Made by a program: the position numbers and the translations under genes. A stretch of DNA of 64,000 nucleotides from Tubulanus polymorphus (Eukaryota > Nemertea > Palaeonemertea > Tubulaniformes > Tubulanidae): assembly GCF_964204645.1 (NCBI RefSeq), contig NC_134030.1, positions 11,096,278 through 11,160,277 of the forward strand, read 5' to 3'. The notes below the pieces were generated by a model that was not told the DNA's origin, did not search any database, and saw only the letters and a list, made by a program, of their open reading frames with translations. This document shows positions 38,801 through 47,800 of the stretch, one piece after another. How positions within the stretch are numbered: position 1 is the first letter of the stretch; each line of letters opens with the position of its first letter.

Positions 38801-41800
38801 TTCACACTGATTGTCGCTTAAACCCACAGATAAAGTACATTAGTCGCAGTTCGTATCCATCATCATTACTGTCACATGGAAATGGACAACAAATTGCAAG
38901 GCAAATAGCAATCACACGAGTACAAATCTCCGAAATACCGTGAATAAAACGTTTACGACTTACAATGATAATAACCTCGACATATTGGGGGGTTATCATT
39001 CAAAAATCAAACATATACAAATGCCTTGTTATACACCTCGGACCAGTATGCCAAGGCGATCCATTTCCAAACCTTGCAATCACCGAACATGCCTGGAAAT
39101 TACTCGGACAGAAAATCTACGTATCGTATGAGGATTTCTCTTCAAAATGTCCGGATTACTTGTCACTATAGTTTTCACAGGTATCTTCCCAAAAACTGCT
39201 GTTCCGAGATGCAGGGCTTGTCAGGGCGAAATATCTCTTTCAAATTTACTTTTTTCGATGCCAAAATGTATCGCCTCTCCTTTGCATCTAATTTTCTAAG
39301 AATTCTGTAGCTATTAACCCACTAAGCTATTTGGATATGCGTAACTTCGCTTCGTCATCCGGAGATTGCTTTCACATTTTTCATCTGAAGCAATTTCTAA
39401 AGCAAATTTCGTAGAGTATTTGACATAAGAATTCTAATTTAGTGGTGGAATTGTCAATGATGACATTGAAGATGACTAAGATGCACTTACCATGTAATAC
39501 GTATGAAAGAACGCAGCAAGCAGGCCTGCAGCCAAATGAGATATAAGTATAACCAGTGCGAGTAAATCGGACATGAGACCAGAAAGAATCATTACTTATA
39601 CTAAATATCCATTCTGCAACATAGTACGACGGAAAATAGATCTTTCTGAGCACGCTAGAGAACCTATAACCCACGATAAAAAGCCCCGTTTCGTAAAAAT
39701 AAATGTAGAACGAGCCGCCGTATGTATGTCTTCCTGCATTTCAACTCTGCAGGTAATTTTTGAATCACGTAATTTCGACGTTTTATGACAGAACTGTATA
39801 TTCAAGTACTAGGCCTACATAGATTCGTTGGCTTTGGGAACGCCGATAAATTTGTTGATGATTCAATGGTCATCACCCTATGAAGGTGGTCATATATTCA
39901 TTTGGCGCAAATCAAAAGCTTTCCTATTTCAGGTTGGTTACACATGAAAAGCGTAATGGCGCATGAGACCCGGTGTGCAAATAAGGGCACAAAACCACAC
40001 ATTCCAACAGTAATTTCAAGGAAGATCGAGAATCTTCTTTACAAATCGACGGCACGCAAAATAAAGAATTACGACAAGAAACTGTTCATGATGCGCTAAA
40101 ACAAGAAATCATCAATTTTTAACTGAGCTTTAGGTTGAATCCGACGCTTTACCCTTGTTTTGGCGCCGTTGTCAAACCAGAAATATTAATTGTATGACCA
40201 CGTCAAAACCGGGAAAAGCCCGACATTTCTCTCAGAAAGGAACCGTTTTGGTACGGTAAAGAAAGGAATGTCTTGTTTTTAGCACCCACGTCAGACACGA
40301 ATATAGCGATGACAGGTTTTTTGCACAGCTGCGTCATGCACATTTCAAGATGAAGGAATTATAGAATTATATTGCATATTCGGGGTTCGAATTTAATGTT
40401 GTGACTGGCACCACCACACGTACTTTACGATCCTGAAAATAAATGGTTATAAGAAGTTGCCGAAGATGCCTACAGGATGCAGCGCTCCGGTTGTAGGACA
40501 GGAACTGGGTATTGTTTAGTGGTACCACCGTGCGGAGATGCCATCTAAAATCTGTGTGCAATTACAGGCTTAACTCTAGCTAGATATCCCTGAATAGATA
40601 TTATAGATATTAAGAAAAATGAATAGTTTTATCATGTGGTCAAATGACTTCCGTCACAATTGATACGTTTTGATTTGTTTCGACGGTGCGAACGCAAAAT
40701 CTCGAGTTCCATTATTTTTTGTCAAAGAAAATTGCTTAGACTTGATTTCACGTCTCTCTTCTCTCGCACTTGCTCACATTCATTACTATGATATAGATAT
40801 AGACTGTGACCAATCTTCCAGTCTCCATTAACGAAGGATGATACTCCAGTATATGTTGTTGGATTAATATGAAATTCACAACAATTTGACCGAAATGCAT
40901 CTAGAACGTTTCTATTTTCAAAATTTTCTTGGGGGAGGCCCCTAAACCCCCTTAAGTGGCTTCGCGTCTACGGCGCTTGCTGTGGCAACCGCGCAATCAA
41001 ATAAGTTTCACCCTCTCTAAACTCGCACCCACCTAAAAAGGAGGCTGCGTACGGGCCTGATGCCAATGTTTTCTCAAGAGATGATATTACATTATACATC
41101 GTTTGGTAGGTCTTTGAACGGTGTGAATTTGTCTGGCTGATTCTACGCACTTACCCCTTACGGTTGATGAGTTATGAGAGATATAGAATATGATTATGAC
41201 TCGTGCTGACTTCGGAAATGAGGGTGAAGAATAATATCGTAATTGAGTGACGTGAACCAGGGCCCGGTTAAATAGACTATAGCAGGGCGGATCTAGGGGG
41301 TGTAATAGGGTGGCTAGCAACCCCTCGAATGCCTTCCAAAACCTTTTTATAAAGGGCTTTTTCGTGTAAATAGCCTATCTCTTAGAAGATGAAATAAGAA
41401 TGTTAGCTGCCTCAGAATCAGAAATAACAGTAGCGTTGCAACTTTATTGTATTATATACCTATTGTATGACGCCGTATGCTAACGGTCATTTTCCCAATC
41501 AGAACTCTTTTTTTTACTTTTTCTTCGACTCTTTTCCCAATCTTTGTCAAAAAATTCCCAAAACAGTACCATGACAAATTGTGAATTATGATCAATGCTT
41601 TAGAAATGACCTGGTCTGCCAATAATCTCATTGAAATTATCAACACCTCATACTGGCCACTACGGCTCAGCAAGTTGTCATAATTTTCACGGAATTACCA
41701 TCGCACAAATGCTGTCAAATTCCACCATTTTTTTCAAAATTTGCTTAATGTCGAGGGGGAACACCCCCTCAAGCTCTCCCAGTCTCGCGACTTTCGGTCG

Positions 41801-42525
41801 CTCGGACTTGCCGCTATGCGGTTCGCTGGTCGCAGTCTAATCTTTGTGACTTTATTGTCAGACAACCCCCTTTGAAAATCCGAGTTCCGCTCCTGTATAG
41901 AGTCACCTCTATCCCGGGGCTCAACTGTCGATGCATTGCATTCGTTTCAAATCATTTGAGCTATCGAGCTACCAACTAAACACAGATGTCGACAATATTC
42001 ATTCCATCTGAATCACACTTTACCGCCCGTTTTACCTTGTTAAGATCGTTTATCGACTAAAAGTACGTACGGTATTAGGCTACCGAAATAAGTTCACGTA
42101 ATGATTCTAACCAGCGAAAGAATAAACAACAATAAAACTGAAATCAATGTAACTAAATCACTCGATAAAAATTACACCCCATGGCATAATCACCAATTTT
42201 ACTTCCTGGAAAACACAGCAGATACTTTCTTCTAAGATATTTTTTTTGCTTATGCCCCATTATTTTGATTTCTAGCTGCTAACTTACCGGTCATTAGACT
42301 ATAAAAGTTTGGTATATTTTGCGTCGGGAAGACAGGAACCAGATTTCTCACTACTACACCATGATTCCAAAAACTTTTAAGGGCATTTAATCCTTTTATT
42401 TGTAAATAATCCGACCGGAAACCGTCAATTATCATAACTTGCAATTTATGATACGACTTAGCACCACTAAGTACAGTCAATAAGATCACAACCGAAATGC
42501 CATATTTTCTTATTTGGCTTAGCAT
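29872..42525 (-). CDS. ENPP-family ectophosphodiesterase homologue, probably inactive
   Basis: Exons recognised, 5' to 3': 42525-42288, 38587-38421, (one not found), 32263-31968, 31074-30916, 30265-30175 and 30098-29872. Exon 1 has a signal peptide, IIDGFRSDY (Asp34, a metal ligand in the family) and VFPTQNIPN with nucleophile Thr68. Exon 2 has VYPETHGFVGD and EPFWVTAIKQ. Exon 4 has ISQVYNAERRYG where active enzymes have Asp and His in DxxGH, and LLLGNHGMA where they have SDHGM. Exon 5 has VYDKSEIPARW and MAPIMVTADPGW. Exon 6 has AACGYD where active enzymes have GxHGYD. Exon 7 has VDVYNLMCQLL, PNNGSS and a C-terminal membrane segment, as in ENPP4/5. Thus four zinc ligands are replaced while structure is kept. 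Phases agree between all adjacent exons. About 60 residues (the WPG region) between exons 2 and 4 are missing, and exon 5 uses a GC donor (GAG/GCATGT). Large introns hold LINEs. Confidence 0.75.
33366..34915 (-). mobile_element. Truncated CR1-type LINE, interrupted
   Basis: From 33366 to about 34070 the sequence follows the 3' end of the fuller LINE at 55990 (shared ACAGCATAGTGTAC, CCTCAAAA, GGTCAGTGTGCGCCAAATAA). It resumes at about 34690-34915 with RT text (GIRGVSNIWFENYLQNRKQF, and VKTGVAQDSFLGP where intact elements read VPQGSILGP). About 500 bp of LINE sequence that should lie between is absent and replaced by a plus-strand LINE fragment. The 3' tail is a (CATT)n run at 33370-33390. The copy is 5'-truncated at about 34915 and lies in an intron of the ENPP gene, same strand. 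Confidence 0.75.
34075..34690 (+). mobile_element. L1/Tx1-like LINE 3' fragment inside the CR1 copy
   Basis: Frames read KAKYLREFKKGFP, then LPKEVRARLARFRCS, ETGRWARPKIPYNNRICRCC and NEIEDEYHFA, the cysteine-rich C-terminal end of a LINE ORF2, followed by CPVYSGLRLSYIS. The last part matches 15475-15530. After the ORF there are about 250 bp of 3' UTR-like sequence ending near a TATCATGAAAA tail. It runs opposite to the CR1 copy that flanks it on both sides. Confidence 0.65.
35775..35900 (-). repeat. Possible LINE 3' end
   Basis: ATTCAATTCAATACTTTATT and the following TTGAAATTCCGGGAT look like the reverse complement of a non-LTR retrotransposon 3' end with a short tandem tail. No ORF is attached. 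Low confidence. Confidence 0.3.
36822..36995 (+). repeat. Dispersed repeat, copy 1 of inverted pair
   Basis: AGAGAGGGTGGAACTTATTT, CGCCGCAGATGCGAAGCC, GGGGGTCCTCCCCCAA and GAAACGTTTTAGAT in this order recur, inverted, at 41032-40863 (AGAGAGGGTGAAACTTATTT, CGCCGTAGACGCGAAGCC, GAAACGTTCTAGAT). The two copies lie about 4 kb apart on either side of ENPP exon 2 (38587-38421) and could pair or recombine. The element type is not recognised. Confidence 0.55.
37570..37766. mobile_element. Palindrome-cored TIR element, one end only (copy D)
   Basis: The right end ATGGCCCGAATCAGCCACCATA (37745-37766) is the same terminus as in the elements at 22687, 45521 and 46290. Just left of it are two palindromic words: GAATTCTCGCGC...GCGCGAGAATTC (37600-37650) and GGTTTTCTCGTGCGAGAAAA (37661-37680), separated by short AT linkers. 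No left terminus was found, so this is a truncated or rearranged copy. It lies in an intron of the ENPP gene. Confidence 0.65.
40863..41032 (-). repeat. Dispersed repeat, copy 2 of inverted pair
   Basis: This is the inverted partner of 36822-36995, with the same order of words on the opposite strand. A looser relative with AGGGGGAACACCCCCTCAAG and CGCTATGCGGTTCGCTGG lies at 41750-41830. All are within introns of the ENPP gene. Confidence 0.55.
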
Positions 42526-45140
42526 TTTCCGTTCACATCGTACATAGCAAGTGATAGAGTCGATGACAATGATCTGTTTGCGCTTTGAACAGATGTACGA
42601 GTCCTACTCTATTCGTGGAATTCAAGCACATGATGTATTCGCACCGCAGTCATATTCCAAGACTCGGCGCAGTTAAAGATACCATTCAGTCATAATACTC
42701 CATCAGAATGCCAGGTAATGTTAGTGTTCTGACGCTTTCTAGACGTTTCTTCACTAACGAGGAGTTACCATCAAATGTCAAACCGAAATTGTAATAATTT
42801 CTTCAATACAAATCGATAAGACGTCTTTTTATTGCTGCATTTTCGTGATCGATCATATTGCTTTCATTATGATCGCGTTCAGTTGATTCTTATCATATAT
42901 AGCTTATATACTGTGTGCAAATGGTTTGAATTATGATTTATATACATAAAGTAGGTATCGTTACGTGGTCCGGCTAGCAGCAGATGCGATTTGCTAGAAT
43001 AATTAAATCGCACTACGTACTTTGCATCGTATGAAAAATGTGATAAATTGATTTGTATTCATCAAATATGTGATGACGTTTCATCAAGCGTCGTCCATGG
43101 TGTATTCAGGCTACCGGTAATGCTTTATAAAGCAAGCTATGCAACCTTTTAAAGTAGAATGCACGACGAACGAATCGAAAAAATCGATGCGATAATAGAT
43201 GTATACCATCATAGATATATACCAGTACTATTTCACACACGAGTCAATTATATTTTTCGTGGATATCGCGCCGGGCCGCATTGCGTATGTGACAAGCGGT
43301 TGTTGGCAGAGCTCGAGGCACGAGAAAAGTTTTACGTAAGTTATAGTGCCACCATTGATACCAGGGACGTTTTATACGCAAAAGTCATACCCGCTTGGGG
43401 TTTACCAATTAGGCTTAAAGATTAACATTTGAAATGGCCGGTTAGAAGCATGGGCTCACAGTTGTATCTGCTGATTAACGCGCACAAGTATGCATACGGA
43501 CGTCGAAGCTACGACAGGAGCCCGCGCGTATACGGCTAGAGAAAAACATCCGCTGTAAGGAAGTGATTCAATTAAAAAGAAAAATACATTCTTATATATG
43601 TCGAATAAATCAAATGACCCATATCACACTCGATTCGTTTGAGCAATAATACTTTCAATGTGGAGGAAACAACTACGTAGGGTGTTAATTGCCACGGGAA
43701 AGGGTTGGGGCGGTAGTTCAGCTGGCCCTCATCTGCTCATGCAAACGTTTCTAGGTCCTTCACCTGAAACATTAAAAAAGTCGCATAACATAGTATACTC
43801 ATCATATTCCTTTGCCCCTTCTTTTACAGCACGCAATCGGCCTGCACTATTACAATTGAAAATCACAATCACAAGTTTAAGCAAGACAGCCGGCAGGCAA
43901 TAAAAAGCTTTGAATACACATATATAATATGTAGCCTAAATGTATATATTCTAGAAATATTGAGGCCCCTGTAGTTTTCAAATGTATATTTAATAATCGA
44001 AGAAATACATTTTCAAAGAGCGCTATATTTAAAAGAATTGTGTCTGGTTAAGGCCCTCCCAAAACCAAATAGGGTTTCGCGCCTTTGATCCTCACTCTTT
44101 AACTACTAGTTAATACGTTCATGGTCTATCAGCAATGTCAATACGTGCACGTTACACGTCTTGTCTGTTTTAATCAAATCATAAATGCCAGAACACTTTA
44201 AAGCAGTCAATCATATATGAACTGTATATTGTGACGACGCAGTTTTTTTTCATATTGTACCATAAACAACAGCTGCTTTTACAAACGCGGCATGTAGACT
44301 ATAGACAACGATGAATTATGAATTATGTATAGCGGTATATGAAGAATATATATTACATATATATCTTTCTTCGTGCCGGTGCTTCTGTGTTTGTCACCGC
44401 ACGCGCAATGCCATTTGGAACTCTTATACTACAAGACGGAAATTTTGATCAGAATTTGTAAGCTATCATTAGCAGTACTCGTAGGCAATTCTCATCATTT
44501 AGCATTTGCCAGAGTACATGCACAGTCAACAAATTAATCCGACGTTTCTGATCAACGTAGATTGACGAGCCGGTCGATACTACTCCGTGATCAAAAATCG
44601 ATTACAGAGCATCATGCCTTCGTTGCCGACCGATTCTAACCTTTTATATTAGATGTATTGCCTATATTAATATTGTCCTGACTTGCGGCCATAATATTGA
44701 TGTAAAGAAAATGAAAAAAAAGTAAAATGAAGAAAATGTTGACTATGCTGACACGTGGGAACGTTGACCAACTATTGTTGAAGGCCTGATTCGAGTGAAA
44801 TAGCGGTATTGCCCTTTCGTAGCACACTCCCAATCAATTTTTGTTTTACGTATTTCTCCATAAGGGATGGATGAGAGGTCAGTGTATATAACTTTTGACA
44901 AAAAACAAACATTCTTCTACTTGCCAAAATATTGATTTTGGACCATAAATTGCGTCTTTGCCAATTCACGAGGACGTGTACTAAGCCATATTGGACTTCA
45001 ACAGAATTTCTTACTCGACGATGATATCGATGTCATTAGCATATGTGGTGAAGAACCGGAAGCGGGTGAGAAGGACGGGAAAGGTGACATATCCTCCAAA
45101 ATGGCGGACTGAAGTGACGCCGTCAAGGATGGTGGAATAG
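42526..45140. other. Gene-free region upstream of the ENPP gene
   Basis: This is the 5' flank of the minus-strand ENPP gene. Short frames at 43159-43425 and 43658-43903 have no recognisable domain or splice support. No RNA gene is convincing. Confidence 0.4.
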
Positions 45141-45520
45141 GGGAAAATCCACATTTTTGGAGGTTGAAATATTTGGCGGAAAACATTTAAGCGGTAGAAA
45201 TTCAAAATTTTAAACTGACATCCAGGATGACGGTTCTCGGGTGATGGTTAGAAAGAAAGGTCATCGAAATGGGTGAGGTGTTCCTGAAAATTTTACGAGT
45301 GGTAAATTCCCCCCAATCGATATCTCTTATCGCTTGGGAATGGTTTTCATTGAAACAATATTCTGAAATTCAGGTGATGGGCCGTTTACTAAATTTTTCA
45401 TACTGTTATCACAGAGGGCGCACGGTTGTGCTGATGACTTAAGAGACAGCCACAGTCGTCAACACTTTACGAGTTACAGAGCTCTACTTCACAAAACAGC
45501 TTTAAATGAAACGAATAATG

Positions 45521-46260
45521 TATGGTGGCTGATTCGGGCCATGTAAAAAAAATCACAAATGGTGCAATTTATTTTTACAGACGCCTAAAAGTCGTTTTAT
45601 CGCGCAATAAAACGATAATTGCCACGTTAAAACGAGAAATTACCGCGTTAAAACAAGAAAAAGTCGTTTTATTGCGCAATATAACGAGAAAAAGTCGTTT
45701 TATCGCGCGATAAAACGAACCTTTTCGTTTTATTGCCACGAAAATTACCGCGATAAAACAAGAAAAAGTCGTTTTATTGCGCGATAAAACTAGAAAAAGG
45801 CGATAAAACGAACTTTTTCGTTTTATTGCCACGTTAAAACGAAAAATGGAGAAAACGGAATTTGTTTTATCACGATGTAAAACGAATTAAAAATAATTTC
45901 ATTGCGTTAATTTTTCGTTTTATCGCGCTATTTTTCATTTTTACACGGCAATAAAACGAAAAAGTTCGTTTTATCGCGCAATAAAACGACTTTTTCTCGT
46001 TTTATTGCGCAATAAAACGACTTTTTCGCGGTAATTTTCATTTTATCGCGCTATTTTTTATTTAAATGTGGCAATAAAACTAAAAAGTTCGTTTTATCGC
46101 GCAATAAAACGACTTCTTCTTGTTTTAAATCGGTAATTTCTGGTTTTAACGTGGTAATTTTCGTTTTATTGCGCGATAAAACGACTTTTAAGCTTCTTCA
46201 AAAAAAATATTTGTAACTTTTGTGATTTTTTTAATTACATGACCCGAATCAGCCACCATA
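45521..46260. mobile_element. Palindrome-cored TIR element, copy B
   Basis: The ends are TATGGTGGCTGAT-TCGGGCCATGTAA and its inverse with one mismatch. ATAATG flanks both sides (45515-45520 and 46261-46266), a perfect 6-bp target duplication. The whole interior consists of near-palindromic words built on TTTTATCGCGCGATAAAA and TTTTATTGCGCAATAAAA, joined by AACGAACTTTTTCG and GGTAATTTTCG linkers. The left and right halves are inverted relative to each other around about 45870-45900. It has no real gene; the open frames arise because the repeated word lacks stops in some frames. Confidence 0.85.
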
Positions 46261-46289
46261 ATAATGAAAGTAAATGAACAAGCAATTAA

Positions 46290-47096
46290 TATGGTGGCTG
46301 ATTCGGGCCATGTAATAAAAAAATCACAAACGTTACAAATTTTTTTTTGCAGACGCCTAAAAGTCGTTTTATCGCGCAATAAAGCGAAAATTACCACGTT
46401 AAAACCAGAAATTACCGCGCTAAAACAAGAAAAAGTCGTTTTATTGCGCGATAAAACGAGAAAAAGTCGTTTTATCGCGCGATATAACGAACTTTTTCGT
46501 TTTATTGCCATGTTAAAACGAAAAATAGCGCGATAAAGCGTGATTTTTAGCGTGATTTTTTATTCGCTTCCATCGTGATAAAACAAAAGAACAAATTACG
46601 TTTTCTCCATTTTTCGTTTTAACGTGGCAATAAAACGAAAAGGTTCGTTTTATCGCGCGATAAAACGACTTTTTCTCAATTTATCGCGCAATAAAACGAC
46701 TTGTTCTCGTTTTAACGCGGTAATTTTCGTTTTATCGCGCTATTTTTTCGTTTTAACGTGGCAATAAAACGAAAAAGTTCGTTTTATCGCGCGATAAAAC
46801 GACTTTTTCTCGTTTTATTGCGCAATAAAACGACTTTTTTTGTTTTATCGCGGTAATTTTCGTTTTATCGCGCTATTTTTTGTTTTAACGTGGCAATAAA
46901 ACGAAAAAATTCGTTTTATCGCGCGATAAAACGACTTTTTCTCGTTTTATTGCGCAATAAAACGACTTTTCTTGTTTCACCGCGGTAATTTCTCGTTTTA
47001 ACATGGTAATTTTCGTTTTACTGCGCGATAAAACTTCTGTAAAAAGATATTTGCACCATTTGTGATTTTTTTACATGGCCCGAATCAGCCACCATA
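46290..47096. mobile_element. Palindrome-cored TIR element, copy C
   Basis: It starts 29 bp after copy B and has the same termini (TATGGTGGCTGAT...; inverse at 47073-47096) and the same family of internal words. The flanks AATTAA and AATTTA match at 5 of 6 positions, a probable decayed duplication. The right half contains about three tandem units of 132-134 bp, starting near 46615, 46749 and 46881. Copies B and C are related but their unit order differs. Confidence 0.8.
46615..47010 (+). repeat. Three tandem units of about 133 bp inside copy C
   Basis: Each unit begins GTTTTAACGTGGCAATAAAA and passes through CGCGCGATAAAACGACTTTT, GCGCAATAAAACGACTTTT and CGGTAATTTTCGTTTTATCG. Every unit contains two perfect or near-perfect palindromes. 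This shows the element grew by unit duplication after, or independently of, its terminal repeats. Confidence 0.7.
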
Positions 47097-47800
47097 AATT
47101 TACCCACTTAAAGCCTGAGATACTCGCAATCTTAAAAGCGAGAGTAAAAGCGAAAAAACTGCCGCCTTAATCACTTTTCCAAAAAAGAGCTGATGAGAAA
47201 CAAGGGTATTTAATCCTTTTTTGGGATTCAAATCCGATGCGTGTAATTCAGATGTAAAATGTAAACCTGACTTAATTTGTTTTCTACTGAAACCGCATAT
47301 ACACTGTATGACATTTATATTTAAAAAATTACAGTTTTAAAAAAAGATTGTTCGCCTATCTTTGTAGAAAATCAAATTTATTCTTGCCGGTTTTCTTTTA
47401 CAAAAGTACGAAAAACTTATGGGACCAAGACGAAAATTGTACGAATATCGATGTACAAATCTCAGTAGCGCCATCATCCGGGTGGTAGAGAAAATTGATA
47501 AGAGGCATTACACATCGGCACGTGCACATGCGGCATCTTGGATCTTATTTGACAACAACTTTAATTTTAACCGCTAACCATTTCATAACAATCGGAAGCA
47601 TTACGATATTATAATGGAATCATGGAGGATAGGGACCACTCCGTGTTTTGGGGCTCCCGAAACCACGGGAATCACCCCATCCATCTTCGATAGCCTCTTT
47701 TTAACCTTCATTTTGGATGTCAGTTTGAATTTTGAATTTTAACCTCAAAAATATTTCCCCCCAAATATTTTAACCGCCGAAAATTTCTTGTTTATTTCAG

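Larger units (their letters stand above)
45150..47800. repeat. Inverted flank repeats around the palindromic element pair
   Basis: GAAATTCAAAATTTTAAACTGACATCC near 45197-45225 recurs inverted near 47710-47750 (GGATGTCAGTTTGAATTTTG), with matching GGCGG...TTAAG/CTTAA-type words outside. The two palindromic elements at 45521-47096 lie between these arms, so the locus may be a larger nested inverted structure. Confidence 0.4.

Noticed and set aside
39490-39720. Minus-strand hydrophobic frame (LLALVILISHLAAGLLAAFF) with a GTAAGT donor at 39490
   Set aside because: Two competing frames are open, no acceptor gives an uninterrupted reading, and no family is recognisable; may be chance within an ENPP intron.
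43705-43780. tRNA-like A box (GGTAGTTCAGCTGG)
   Set aside because: No B box or closing acceptor stem at the required distance.
45522-46536. Open frames of 63-107 codons on both strands, lysine/arginine-rich
   Set aside because: They are translations of the palindromic repeat words; the same word gives similar peptides on both strands and there is no splice or start context.
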